This document shows, one piece after another, positions 50,779 through 60,371 of a stretch of 64,000 nucleotides of DNA (the stretch's first letter is position 1; the number at the start of each line of letters is the position of its first letter). A model generated the notes under the pieces. That model had not been told where the DNA came from. It saw only the letters and a list, made by a program, of their open reading frames with translations, and made no database searches. Source of the stretch: Butyricicoccus_B sp017886875 (GTDB lineage Bacteria > Bacillota > Clostridia > Oscillospirales > Butyricicoccaceae). The translations under genes were made by a program, and so were the position numbers. The DNA is taken from contig OZ007036.1 in NCBI GenBank assembly GCA_963931655.1, positions 1,612,001 to 1,676,000 of the forward strand, read 5' to 3'.

Positions 50779-51039
50779 GATTAGTTCCCTCGTTTCTTGA
50801 AAATATATATGATATATACCAAATTGGCACAAAATACTAACATAATCGTACAAGGTTTAAGACGAAAAAGCAAGAAAAAACTTTTGAAAAAACAAACTGT
50901 TAATTTGTATTATTTTTTTTTAAATTTTGACGATATGAAAAAAGTCGATGGATAAGTAAAAATTAATATTTATTATGAAACAATTTTATCATATAATATT
51001 ATAGTTGCATGTCAAGATTTTATTTAGGAGTTGAATGTT

Positions 51040-53355
51040 ATGAGAAATAAATTAAAAAGATTAGTAGCTATTATAATGACAGCAGTGTTTTTGTTACCTA
51101 GTGGAACATGGTACGCAGGTGCAGAAGATGAAAGAAAAGGAGTTGAGATAGGTTTTGAATTTCCTTCAAGTTATGCAAGTATGACTGATTCTGAAGCACC
51201 AAAATTTTTATCTATTGGTGGGGTAACAACTTATACATATCCTTTAGAAATAAATCCAGATTATAAAGGTAGAAAAATCGATAGAATAACTATAAGTTGT
51301 GCTGATGATAATATTGATGAATATGTAGGAGATATTGAATTAGACGCTGATAAAAATATATTAACTGGAAGTAATAGTATTTTAAATGCTAAGCTCGATA
51401 AATTTCCAGAAACAACAGAAAAAATAAATTTGACAATTACGCTGAATAAATCTGAATATAAGTATTTGTTTACTCCAACAATTACAGTAGATACAGTACC
51501 AAGAACAGAATATGTTCCAAATGTGGAAAGAAAAGAAACAGATAAATTCACAGCAACATTTGGTGGTGATAGTTCCAGCAAGGATAAATACTATGAAAAT
51601 GATAATGTGAATTTTACACTTACACCAGTTGAAGAATATCGCTTAGTTAGTTTTAAAATGACTTATATTGTTCCAGATGGAGCAACAACTTCAACAAGTA
51701 CAACAAAAACAACTACAATTAATTCATCAACAACATGGGAAGGTTGGACTATTTCTTGGAACCCAGAAGGTAATACTACAATAAATGGTAAAATAAAAGG
51801 GCATATAACAATTAGTGATGTTGTAACAGAAAAAATTCCAAACACATTTACTGTAAGAGTAACAGGTGACAGCGGTATAACTATTGATAATCCAAGCAGT
51901 GGTTATGTGACTGTAACCGAAGGACAAAATACTTCCGTTTATGTTCGTGCAACTGCAAAGTCTGGTTATTTATTCAGCGATTGTACTATTCAAAGTGGTA
52001 GGTCTTATGGTTCATGGGTTAAAGGTCAAACTTTCTTAACTCTTGGAAATACACGTATTGAAGTTACTGATAATGGTAATAGCGTAAACTTTACAATCCC
52101 AGATATTTATGAAGATACAACAGTTACTTTTAATTCAACTTTTGACCATGATAATATTCCTATAGAGATAAGCGAAGGCTCAAGAATTGATATATATACT
52201 GATTCACATGATACTGTCTCAAGCGGAAGTAATGCGATATTTTATATAAGCACTACATCAGATAATTATGCTGTAAACAAAATTACCTTGAGGGTTGGCA
52301 ATTCTCAAAATACTGTAAGTGCAGATAATGGTGAAATCATTGTTGCAAATAAAAATTATAGAATAGATGATATGGGCGGCGGTGTTTATGCTCTAATAGT
52401 TGAGGATATAACCGAACCAATAAGAGTTTCAGCTACTTCTGTAAGTACATCAAGCAATGTTTCAAGACCAAGCTTATCTATTTCAGCATCTAGTAATGTT
52501 AAAATAACAAAAAGCACTAGCAATTATTATATAAACTCAGGAGATAATGTGTATTTTTACTTTACTCCTTATACAAATTATCAGATTTCTGAAATAACCT
52601 TGACTATGGGTAATATTACAAAATCAGTATCACCAAGTAGAACATCAATCACAGTTGGTAATAACACATATATGCTTAGCAGAAATGCAGCGGGTGTTGT
52701 AACTTTATATCTAACGAATGTAACACAAAATGTTAGAGTTTCTGCAACAGCATACTTTACAAAAGATAATGTGACACCTACAACTGCAATATCTTTAAAT
52801 AAAGATACTAGAAGTCCATTTATAAGCGGTTATTCAGATGGTACTTTCCGACCACAAAGCAATATGACTAAAGCAGAAGCTGTATCTATGCTTTATAAAA
52901 TGTGTGATATATCCAATATTTCTTATGAAAGTATTTTTGCAGATGTACCTAGTGATGCATGGTATGCTTCAGAAGTTAATACTTTTGCAAGTGCAGGTAT
53001 AATAGACCGTACAACTTATTTTTATCCAAATAACTATATCACAAGAGCAGAAATGGTGGAATTAATTTATAGGTTGTCGGGTTCACCAGAAGTTACAACA
53101 AGTCAAGTATATTTCTTAGATATAAGCAATACACAAAGTAATAATGCTATTAGATATTGTGCATCTCAAGGCTGGATAAGCGGTTATCCAGATAATACCT
53201 TTAGACCATATAATTACATGAGTCGTGATGAAGTAGTAACAATGATGTGCAGAGTATTGAACAGAACATATGGTAATATGTCTCAGAAATTTTCAGATGT
53301 AAGTCCAAGTTACTGGGCATACCCATATATACAAATGGCATCTTCATATGTTTAA
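51040..53355 (+). CDS. SLH-domain surface protein with C-terminal anchor
   Basis: A secreted protein of 771 residues. The signal peptide (KLKRLVAIIMTAVFLLPSG) is followed by a long beta-rich, Ser/Thr-rich body (about 30-590) with repeated strands such as NYAVNKITLRVGNSQ and NYQISEITLTMGN, probably Ig- or Big-like modules. SLH domains sit at the C-terminus (about 590-771): ISGYSDGTFRPQSNMTKAEA, then a middle unit with TYFYPNNYITRAE, then ISGYPDNTFRPYNYMSRDE. The last SLH ends soon after YWAYPYIQMASSYV. ATG 51040 is used: AGGAG lies nine bases upstream, and the TTG at 51031 is poorly placed. Anchor position is opposite to that of the 1617-residue SLH protein. Confidence 0.88.
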   Translation: MRNKLKRLVAIIMTAVFLLPSGTWYAGAEDERKGVEIGFEFPSSYASMTDSEAPKFLSIGGVTTYTYPLEINPDYKGRKIDRITISCADDNIDEYVGDIELDADKNILTGSNSILNAKLDKFPETTEKINLTITLNKSEYKYLFTPTITVDTVPRTEYVPNVERKETDKFTATFGGDSSSKDKYYENDNVNFTLTPVEEYRLVSFKMTYIVPDGATTSTSTTKTTTINSSTTWEGWTISWNPEGNTTINGKIKGHITISDVVTEKIPNTFTVRVTGDSGITIDNPSSGYVTVTEGQNTSVYVRATAKSGYLFSDCTIQSGRSYGSWVKGQTFLTLGNTRIEVTDNGNSVNFTIPDIYEDTTVTFNSTFDHDNIPIEISEGSRIDIYTDSHDTVSSGSNAIFYISTTSDNYAVNKITLRVGNSQNTVSADNGEIIVANKNYRIDDMGGGVYALIVEDITEPIRVSATSVSTSSNVSRPSLSISASSNVKITKSTSNYYINSGDNVYFYFTPYTNYQISEITLTMGNITKSVSPSRTSITVGNNTYMLSRNAAGVVTLYLTNVTQNVRVSATAYFTKDNVTPTTAISLNKDTRSPFISGYSDGTFRPQSNMTKAEAVSMLYKMCDISNISYESIFADVPSDAWYASEVNTFASAGIIDRTTYFYPNNYITRAEMVELIYRLSGSPEVTTSQVYFLDISNTQSNNAIRYCASQGWISGYPDNTFRPYNYMSRDEVVTMMCRVLNRTYGNMSQKFSDVSPSYWAYPYIQMASSYV

Positions 53356-53428
53356 GAATAGCAAATTAGCTTTGTTAAAAGTGCACAAAAAGATAAAATA
53401 AAGAAAAATTTGTAAAATTGATATAAAG

Positions 53429-53465
53429 AAACTGTATTGAATTTATTGACAATACAGTTTTTTTA
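53429..53465 (+). terminator. Terminator after the C-terminally anchored SLH gene
   Basis: A perfect 11-bp stem (53429-53439 with 53450-53460), ten-base loop and seven T (three of them within the stem end). It lies 74 bases past the stop codon. Confidence 0.85.
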
Positions 53466-53684
53466 TGTTTTTAAATAGCCATTATAACATTATTAACAAA
53501 AAAACATAAATTATAATAAATTATATTCATTATAATAAATATGTATAAATGTTAAAAAAATATCAATGATATTGAAAAAAATATCACAGATGCATGAAAA
53601 TATATAAATAAAACCATTTATATGCAAAAAAAAGAGTTGTAATGTGCATTTGGTACAAAAATGATACAATCCTTAAATCAATTA

Positions 53685-53713
53685 TTGCGAAATAACCATA
53701 ATTAGAGTATAAT
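53685..53713 (+). promoter_or_regulatory. Sigma-A-type promoter of the early flagellar operon
   Basis: TTGCGA (53685-53690), a 17-base spacer, TATAAT (53708-53713), about 58 bases before flgB. This is the only clear promoter seen for the 10-kb run of flagellar genes that follows. Confidence 0.75.
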
Positions 53714-53771
53714 ACTAATGGTAAAAGGTTTATAGTATATTTTAGAGTTTTTTGTGAATTGAGGTATATAT

Positions 53772-54149
53772 ATGCAGTTATTTACTAATAATTCAATGCT
53801 TATGATGGAGCGTTCAATGGATTTTTTGTGGACAAAACAGACTGCTATTCTTGATAATATAGCTAATGTCGAAACTCCTAATTATAAGGCTAAATATGTT
53901 ACTTTTGAGGAAACCTTGCAAGATAAGCTAAACAGTGCAAGTGGAAATGTTAGCAGAATTCGTAGTGCATTAGAAAATTCATCTGCTACCGTTCATATTG
54001 CAACCAATGAAGAAACTAAAGCAGATGGAAATGGTGTAGATATGAACGAGCAAAGCGTTGAGCTTGCTAGAAATGCTTTTCAGCAACAGCATGTTTACAA
54101 CGCAATATCTACAGAACTTTCACTTTTAAGAACAGTAGCAGCAGGTTAA
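53772..54149 (+). CDS. flgB: Flagellar basal-body rod protein FlgB
   Basis: Proximal rod subunit. The 125 residues show the rod-family N-terminus LDNIANVETPNYKAKYVTFE and the C-terminal amphipathic helix (NEQSVELARNAFQQQHVYNA). ATG 53772 follows GAGGT. It is the first gene of the fla operon, as in Bacillus, directly downstream of the predicted promoter. Confidence 0.94.
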   Translation: MQLFTNNSMLMMERSMDFLWTKQTAILDNIANVETPNYKAKYVTFEETLQDKLNSASGNVSRIRSALENSSATVHIATNEETKADGNGVDMNEQSVELARNAFQQQHVYNAISTELSLLRTVAAG

Positions 54150-54166
54150 TATAGGGGAGAAGTAAA

Positions 54167-54634
54167 ATGGCGTTTTTAAGTTCAATGAATATAACAGCAT
54201 CTGGTCTTACTGCACAACAGCTTAGACTAGATGTTATATCAGAAAATATATCAAATATAAACACAACACGTACTGAAAATGGTGATGAGGCTTACCGCCG
54301 TAAAATGATTGTGCTAGAGGCAGAAGATGGAAGAGATACTTTTAGAGATATCTTAGCTCGTACTGCAGGAAATATGCAGCTGCCTACAGGGGCAGTATCA
54401 AATAACGGCGGTGTTCGTGTCTCTGCAATAGTTGAAGATGAAAGTGCTTTTAAACTACAGTATGACCCTACACACCCTGATGCAAATGAAGAAGGTTATG
54501 TTGAAATGCCAAATGTTGACCTTGTAAAAGAAATGACAGATGCTATGGCAGCAACTCAGGCATATTCGGCTAATGTAACCGCTTTTAATACCCTTAAAAC
54601 TGTAGCAACTAGAGCATTAGAAATCGGTAAGTAA
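54167..54634 (+). CDS. flgC: Flagellar basal-body rod protein FlgC
   Basis: Rod subunit next to FlgB. The 155 residues contain LDVISENISNINTTRTENGD, the typical VEDESAFKLQYDPTHPDAN segment and the C-terminal NVDLVKEMTDAMAATQAYSA helix. AGGGGAG lies ahead of the ATG. It is 17 bases after flgB. Confidence 0.95.
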   Translation: MAFLSSMNITASGLTAQQLRLDVISENISNINTTRTENGDEAYRRKMIVLEAEDGRDTFRDILARTAGNMQLPTGAVSNNGGVRVSAIVEDESAFKLQYDPTHPDANEEGYVEMPNVDLVKEMTDAMAATQAYSANVTAFNTLKTVATRALEIGK

Positions 54635-54650
54635 AGGAGATTAAAATAAT

Positions 54651-54956
54651 ATGACTATACAACAAATTAAGCCACTATGGCAAAGTGAAGCTTTTGGTCT
54701 CGATACAACAAATAATATATCTCAAAATGATGGCATTCCTGTATTTTCTGACATTTTAAATACAGCTATTAATAATGTTAAAGAAACTGATGCAGAAAAA
54801 TCAGAAGCTGAATATCTGCTTGCTACAGGTCAGCTTGATAACCCTGCGATTTTAAGTATTGCAAATTCAAAGGCTGAAATTGCAGTTAGTCTTATGGTTC
54901 AAATGAGAAATAAGGCACTAGAGTCTTACAATACAGTAATGAGCATGAGCATGTAA
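54651..54956 (+). CDS. fliE: Flagellar hook-basal body complex protein FliE
   Basis: Adaptor that joins the MS ring to the rod. The 101 residues show the family pattern: FSDILNTAINNVKETDAEKS, then LLATGQLDNPAILSIANSKA and a C-terminal MVQMRNKALESYNTVMSMSM. It lies 16 bases after flgC and before fliF, the standard order. Confidence 0.93.
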   Translation: MTIQQIKPLWQSEAFGLDTTNNISQNDGIPVFSDILNTAINNVKETDAEKSEAEYLLATGQLDNPAILSIANSKAEIAVSLMVQMRNKALESYNTVMSMSM

Positions 54957-55000
54957 TATAAAAGCTCTCTGAAAAAAGAGGAATATTTGGAGATGGGACA

Positions 55001-56701
55001 GTGGCAAAAATAAAAGAGAAGCTACAAGACGGTACGAAAAAAGTAAAAGAATTTTATAGCGGCGATAAAAAGAAAAAACGTATTGGTATTACAGCAGCTG
55101 TATTAGCCATCGTAGTCGCTGTTTCTGTTTTTTCTGCCGTCAAGCTTAATCAAAAAGAATATGTATCGCTATTTACAGATTTAACAACTGAGGATATGTC
55201 ATCAGTTGTTTCAAAACTTCAAGAACAAGGCGTTACAGATTATAAAGTAAAAGATGATTCTATATTAGTAAATAGTAAAGATGAATTTAATATACGTGCA
55301 GATTTGATGATGGAAGGTTATCCAAAATCAGGCTTTGCTTATGAAACTTATACATCACAGCTTAGTTTGATGACAAGCGAATCTGCTCGTCAAACTGCAA
55401 TCGTTCAGGATTTACAGGACCGTATAGGTGCAACTATATCATGTCTTGAAGATGTTAAACAAGCGGTTGTAAATATTCAAACAGGTTCAGATAATCGCTA
55501 TGTATTAGATAGTGAAAACTCTATTCCTGCAAGTGCAGCTGTGTTTATCACAATGAAAAATGATGAAGAAATTCCAGATAAGTATGTCGAGGCAATCGGA
55601 AATCTTATTTCTAAAGCTGTTTCAGGATTGGAATTTGAAAATATAAGTATTACCGATTCCCTAGGTAATACATTTGTTCCAAGTGATATAAATTCAGAAG
55701 ACAGTTCTTCAAGTTCATCTGATTTAAAATTAAGACTTGAACAACAGGTTAATAACAGAGTTAGAAATGAAGTTCTTCAGGCTTTAACTCCTGTTTATGG
55801 CACAGAAAATGTAAAGGTAAGTGTTACCAGTACAGTTGATGTCAGCCATAGGGTTCAGGAAAGTGTTACTTATACAACTCCAGAAGGTGCTCCCGCTGGT
55901 GAGGGTATTATAGGTCACTATGAATATGACCAGTCACTTACTCGTCCAGCTGATGGAGAAAATGCAAATGGTGTTGCAGGTGCAGAACAAAATGTTGATG
56001 TTAATACTTATTTAAATACAGAGGGTGCTGTTCAAGGTAATGAGCAAACACTAACAAACTCTGGTGTTAAAGACCATAAAGTTAATACAAATACTGAACA
56101 AAGTGAGCAAAACTTCGGTGTAGTAACAGATGTTATGATTGCGGTTACTATAAATGAAGAGGTCTCCGGTAATGTTGGTGCAGAACAGCTTGTAAATCAT
56201 ATTGCAAGAGCTGCTGGCATAGATGCAACTCAGCAAGCAGATAAAATCAATGTACTTATTGCTCCTTTCTATAACCCAGATGCTCAAAATAATAATCAAG
56301 ATAATAACAATAACAATATTCTTTCTGGACTTCAGCTTCCACCTTTCGGCATTTATATTATTGGCGGAATTGTTGGTCTTTTACTTGTACTTATTATTCT
56401 GCTTATCATTATCAAAAAACGTCGTAAAAAGGCAAGACTTATTGCAGAGCAAGAAGCACAAGCTCAGGCTGAGGCTCAGAAAAAAGCACTTGAAGAAGAA
56501 ATGTTCAGAAAGGCAGCTCTTTCAGAGGCAGAACGTCTTGCAGAAGAGGAAGCTGCTAAAAGAGGCATTCTTGATATTCAAAATGAAAGAAGCCTTGAAC
56601 TTAAGCAGGATATTCGTAAGTTTACCGAAGAAAACCCTGAAATTGCAGCTAGAATGATTTGCATGTGGTTAAGAGGAGAAGGTGGTGATACAAATGGTTA
56701 A
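55001..56701 (+). CDS. fliF: Flagellar MS-ring protein FliF
   Basis: Membrane ring on which the basal body is built. The 566 residues have TM1 (about 27-47, GITAAVLAIVVAVSVFSAV) and two ring-building domains with FAYETYTSQLSLMTSE, a motif conserved in FliF. TM2 (about 447-468) and a cytoplasmic C-terminus follow, ending with the FliG-binding stretch ENPEIAARMICMWLRG. The start is GTG 55001 with GGAGAT upstream. The stop overlaps fliG. Confidence 0.95.
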   Translation: MAKIKEKLQDGTKKVKEFYSGDKKKKRIGITAAVLAIVVAVSVFSAVKLNQKEYVSLFTDLTTEDMSSVVSKLQEQGVTDYKVKDDSILVNSKDEFNIRADLMMEGYPKSGFAYETYTSQLSLMTSESARQTAIVQDLQDRIGATISCLEDVKQAVVNIQTGSDNRYVLDSENSIPASAAVFITMKNDEEIPDKYVEAIGNLISKAVSGLEFENISITDSLGNTFVPSDINSEDSSSSSSDLKLRLEQQVNNRVRNEVLQALTPVYGTENVKVSVTSTVDVSHRVQESVTYTTPEGAPAGEGIIGHYEYDQSLTRPADGENANGVAGAEQNVDVNTYLNTEGAVQGNEQTLTNSGVKDHKVNTNTEQSEQNFGVVTDVMIAVTINEEVSGNVGAEQLVNHIARAAGIDATQQADKINVLIAPFYNPDAQNNNQDNNNNNILSGLQLPPFGIYIIGGIVGLLLVLIILLIIIKKRRKKARLIAEQEAQAQAEAQKKALEEEMFRKAALSEAERLAEEEAAKRGILDIQNERSLELKQDIRKFTEENPEIAARMICMWLRGEGGDTNG

Positions 56702-57716
56702 GTCTCAAAGCAATCAAGAAGCAGATAATATGGCTAGAAAAGCAGCAACTGTTATAGTTGCTCTTGGAAGCGATAAAGCATCTAAGGTTTATAAATATAT
56801 GAAACAAGATGAGATTGAACAACTTACAATAGAGGTTGCTAAACTTGGTCATATGTCACCTGAATATACTGAACAGGTTCTTGATGAGTTTTATCATATG
56901 TGCTTAACCAATAAAGCCATTACTGAAGGTGGTATGGAATATGCTCGTTCTGTACTTGAAAAAGCTTTTGGTGAGCAGGAAGCACAACACTTGTTAAGTA
57001 AGGTTACAAGAGTTTTAACAAATCGTTCTTTCTCTTTCCTCAACAAAACAGATGCAAAAACGATGTTTTCTACGTTGCAGCATGAACGTGCTCAAACAAT
57101 TGCACTTGTACTTTCATATGTTGAGCCAGATAAAGCTGCTGCTGTACTTGAAGAACTTGAACCTGAAAAGAAACTTCGTGTAGTAGAAAGTATTGCTAAA
57201 ATGGAAAGTGCATCTCCTCAAGCAGTAAAGATGATAGAGGAGGAACTGCAAAAGAAATTCAGCAGTATTGTTATTACCGAAAATGTTCAAGTTGGTGGCG
57301 TAGACCATATCGCTGCTATTATGAACAACCTCGAGCGTTCAAGCGAAAAGGCTGTATTCGATGGTCTGGAACTTCGCAACAAAGACCTTGCAGAAGAAAT
57401 CAGAAAACGTATGTTTGTATTCGAAGATATTGTCAATATGGACGACCGTTCTGTTCAGCGTGTGCTTAGAGATTGTGATTCCAGAGATATCGTGCTTGCA
57501 CTTAAAGGCTCTAACAAAGAAGTTGCTAACAAGCTACTTTCCAATATGTCAAGCCGTATGCGACAGAATATCGAAGAAGACCTCGAAATTACCACAAATG
57601 TACGTATACGAGATGCTGAAGAAGCTCAACAACGTATTGTTGGTATTATTAGAGAACTCGAAGAAAAGAACGAAATTATTATCTTAAAGGGTGGAAAGGA
57701 CGAGATTATTGTCTAG
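56694..57716 (+). CDS. fliG: Flagellar motor switch protein FliG
   Basis: Rotor protein that contacts the stator and reverses rotation. The 340 residues have the FliG N domain (ARKAATVIVALGSDKASKVY), the middle domain with LVLSYVEPDKAAAVLEEL, and the C-terminal torque domain with FVFEDIVNMDDRSVQRVLRD. A GTG at 56682 is in frame, but ATG 56694 is better placed after GAGGAG and overlaps fliF by eight bases. Its end overlaps fliH if TTG 57709 is the fliH start. Confidence 0.95.
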   Translation: MVKSQSNQEADNMARKAATVIVALGSDKASKVYKYMKQDEIEQLTIEVAKLGHMSPEYTEQVLDEFYHMCLTNKAITEGGMEYARSVLEKAFGEQEAQHLLSKVTRVLTNRSFSFLNKTDAKTMFSTLQHERAQTIALVLSYVEPDKAAAVLEELEPEKKLRVVESIAKMESASPQAVKMIEEELQKKFSSIVITENVQVGGVDHIAAIMNNLERSSEKAVFDGLELRNKDLAEEIRKRMFVFEDIVNMDDRSVQRVLRDCDSRDIVLALKGSNKEVANKLLSNMSSRMRQNIEEDLEITTNVRIRDAEEAQQRIVGIIRELEEKNEIIILKGGKDEIIV

Positions 57717-58560
57717 TATCCTTAAATATTTCATGAAGCCTAAGGCAGAAGAATATGAACTGCCTGACACTGAAGAAATGACAAGTCAGCTAGAGGAAAT
57801 GATTAGATTTAAAGAAAACATTCCTTTAGCACCACAAGAACAAGAAGAATTTTCAGACTTTACAGAGCAGTTTGAAGAAAAAGTCGAAAACACAGAAGTA
57901 ACCCAACAGCCAGAAGAAATTGCTGCAGGTGCTATAACTTTTGCACAGGCTCAATCTGAGGTTATAATAAAAGAGGCAAAAGAACAAGCAGAACAAATTA
58001 TAGCCAAAGCTAAAATGGCAGCTGAAGCAGAAGTTAATCGCATTCATCAGCAAGCAATGGAAGAAGGTTTTCAAAAAGGTTATTCTGATGGCTATGAAAA
58101 AGCTAAAATAGAAGCGGCTGAGGCTGTGCATGAAAACGCACAGCGTACAGCAGACGATATAGCTAGGTTTATGCAGCTTGCAACTCAAGCAAGAGAACAT
58201 GCAATAGACCATGCAAGAGATGAACTTTTAGATGTTGCAGTTACAATAGCTGAAAAGGTTATTCATGTAAGCCTTAAAAGTAGTCGAGAGGTTATACGCC
58301 GTATGATTTTATCAGCTACTGAAAAGCTAAAGCGTCGTGAATGGGTACAGATTTATGTAGCTGATTGTGATGTTAAGGGAGTAACACAAACCGACCCGAT
58401 GCTTGCATCAGCGTTAAGCACTATATCTGACCATGTAAAAATAGTTCCAATGCATGATGCCGAAACAGGTACTTGTATTGTAGAAATGCCAGATGAAATA
58501 ATTGATGCTAGTGCATCAACTCAACTGGAGAATATTCGCACAATAATTCGTGATAGTTAA
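57709..58560 (+). CDS. fliH: Flagellar assembly protein FliH
   Basis: Regulator and anchor of the export ATPase FliI. The 283 residues have an acidic N-terminal region, a long coiled coil with EAKEQAEQIIAKAKMAAEAE and a GxxxG-like tract (EEGFQKGYSDGYEKAK), and a C-terminal V/F-ATPase stalk-like domain (DELLDVAVTIAEKVIHVSL). GTG 57691 is also open, but TTG 57709 has AAAGGA eight bases upstream and overlaps the fliG stop by eight bases, so it is preferred. The start remains uncertain by six codons. Confidence 0.88.
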   Translation: MSSILKYFMKPKAEEYELPDTEEMTSQLEEMIRFKENIPLAPQEQEEFSDFTEQFEEKVENTEVTQQPEEIAAGAITFAQAQSEVIIKEAKEQAEQIIAKAKMAAEAEVNRIHQQAMEEGFQKGYSDGYEKAKIEAAEAVHENAQRTADDIARFMQLATQAREHAIDHARDELLDVAVTIAEKVIHVSLKSSREVIRRMILSATEKLKRREWVQIYVADCDVKGVTQTDPMLASALSTISDHVKIVPMHDAETGTCIVEMPDEIIDASASTQLENIRTIIRDS

Positions 58561-58569
58561 AGGAAGCAG

Positions 58570-59877
58570 ATGCCCATGTTTGAGCAGGTTATTAGGCAGG
58601 TCAAGGATAGTGATTTATTTAGCCGAACAGGTAAAATTGAAAATATTGTTGGCATGTCTATAGAAGCCTCTGGCGGACGTGGTGCAATAGGTGATATTTG
58701 TCGCATTTATTCAGCAGAATCTAACAGCCAGATACTTGCAGAAGTAGTTGGTTTTAAAAGCGATAAAATGCTTTTAATGCCTTATGAAAATATGAATGGT
58801 CTTGCTCCTGGTAATTTCGTTAGAAACACTGGTAGAAGATTAAGACTTCAAGTAGGCGATTTTTTAAGAGGTCGTATAATAAATGCTATGGGTAAACCTA
58901 TTGATGGCTTAGAGCCATTTCCAGAAGGTGAAAGCTACTATGTAGATAGCCCTTACATAAATCCGCTTACACGTCCCCCAATTCGTGAGCGTGTTGACTT
59001 TGGTGTTCGTGCTATAGACTCCACTCTTACTATTGGTAAAGGTCAACGTGTTGGTATATTTGCAGGTTCTGGTGTTGGTAAATCTACCCTTATGGGTATG
59101 ATTGCCCGAAATGTTAAAACAGATATAAATGTTATAGCACTTGTAGGTGAACGTGGTCGAGAAGTTCTCGAATTTGTTCAAAAAGACTTGGGCGAAGAAG
59201 GTATGAAACGCTCTATTCTTGTTGTAGCGACTTCTGACCAACCAGCAATGCTTAGAATGAAATGCCCATCTGTTGCAACTGCTATAGCTGAATATTTTAG
59301 AGACCAAGGTTTAAATGTACTTTTAATGATGGACTCTCTTACACGTTTCGCTATGGCTCAACGTGAAATAGGTCTTGCAGTAGGTGAACCGCCTGTTGCT
59401 CGTGGTTATACACCATCTATCTATGCAGAGCTTCCAAAACTGCTTGAGAGAAGTGGTAATTTTGAAAAAGGCTCTATAACAGCTGTTTATACAGTTTTAG
59501 TAGAGGGTGATGATACAAATGAACCTATAGCTGATACTGTGCGTGGTATTCTTGATGGTCATATAGTATTGTCAAGAAAGCTCGCTAACGCAAACCATTT
59601 CCCCGCTATTGATGTTTCTGCTAGTATTTCTCGTCTTATGACTGAAATAGTTACCCCTGAACATAGAAAACTTTCTGGTAAGCTCAGAGATATACTTAGT
59701 ATTTATGAAAAAAATGAAGACCTTATTGCAATCGGTGCTTATAAATCAGGTACTAACCCTAAGCTTGATTATGCAATAACTAAAATAGATAGCATAAATA
59801 ACTTTTTAAAACAAGGTATAAATGAAACTTTCTCTTATGATGAAAGCTTAAAGCAGTTGGAACGTATTTTAAAATAA
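58570..59877 (+). CDS. fliI: Flagellum-specific export ATPase FliI
   Basis: ATPase that drives unfolding and release of export substrates. The 435 residues carry Walker A IFAGSGVGKSTLMGMI (about residue 163), LVGERGREVLEFVQ, Walker B VLLMMDSLTRFAMAQREI, and GEPPVARGYTPS, all diagnostic of type III ATPases. ATG 58570 follows AAAGGAAG. It sits between fliH and fliJ. Confidence 0.97.
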   Translation: MPMFEQVIRQVKDSDLFSRTGKIENIVGMSIEASGGRGAIGDICRIYSAESNSQILAEVVGFKSDKMLLMPYENMNGLAPGNFVRNTGRRLRLQVGDFLRGRIINAMGKPIDGLEPFPEGESYYVDSPYINPLTRPPIRERVDFGVRAIDSTLTIGKGQRVGIFAGSGVGKSTLMGMIARNVKTDINVIALVGERGREVLEFVQKDLGEEGMKRSILVVATSDQPAMLRMKCPSVATAIAEYFRDQGLNVLLMMDSLTRFAMAQREIGLAVGEPPVARGYTPSIYAELPKLLERSGNFEKGSITAVYTVLVEGDDTNEPIADTVRGILDGHIVLSRKLANANHFPAIDVSASISRLMTEIVTPEHRKLSGKLRDILSIYEKNEDLIAIGAYKSGTNPKLDYAITKIDSINNFLKQGINETFSYDESLKQLERILK

Positions 59878-59901
59878 TTGCTGGGAGGAAGATGATAGCT
59901 G

Positions 59902-60348
59902 ATGAAGAAATTTCGTTTTTCACTTGAAACCGTTTTACATTATCGTGAACAAATGCTCGATGCTGTAAAAGCCGAACATGCTAATGCACTTTTAAAAGTT
60001 CGTACACAGGAAGATGTAATTGAAAACTTAGTAAATCAATTTGATGATATCAATAATCAGTACCGTGAGAGAAAAATGACAGGTATGACAATTGCAGATG
60101 CAATGGGATTTGATATTATGCTTCGTGCTCAAGAACGCAAAATCGAGTATGAAAAAAATATACTTGTTAAGTTAAAGCATGATGAAGAAGAAAAACGTGA
60201 AAGAGTTCGTCAGGCAAAAACCGATAAGGCAACTATTGAGAAAATTAAAGAAACTAAATATGACCAATATAAAAAAGCCATACAAAAAAGTGAAGAACAA
60301 TTTATTGATGAATTTGTTTCAACTAAAAGGGTTATGGCAGCTAACTAA
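59902..60348 (+). CDS. fliJ: Flagellar export protein FliJ
   Basis: Coiled-coil stalk of the export ATPase complex. The 148 residues are almost all helical and start KKFRFSLETVLHYREQMLDA, the FliJ signature, with long charged heptads to the end. A GGGAGGAA site is 10-12 bases upstream. It follows fliI by 24 bases. Confidence 0.9.
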   Translation: MKKFRFSLETVLHYREQMLDAVKAEHANALLKVRTQEDVIENLVNQFDDINNQYRERKMTGMTIADAMGFDIMLRAQERKIEYEKNILVKLKHDEEEKRERVRQAKTDKATIEKIKETKYDQYKKAIQKSEEQFIDEFVSTKRVMAAN

Positions 60349-60371
60349 TAAAAGAAAGGAGGTGAGAATGA

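Larger units (their letters stand above)
53356..53771. other. AT-rich intergenic region ahead of the flagellar operon
   Basis: About 416 bases without a gene. It holds the terminator of the SLH gene (53429-53465), a very AT-rich tract (about 53470-53650) with no recognised coding potential, and the promoter of the flgB operon near 53685-53713. No DnaA-box cluster was seen. Confidence 0.7.

Noticed and set aside
53470..53650. AT-rich tract as a replication origin
   Set aside because: No DnaA-box cluster and no dnaA/dnaN neighbours; it looks like ordinary intergenic sequence ahead of an operon.
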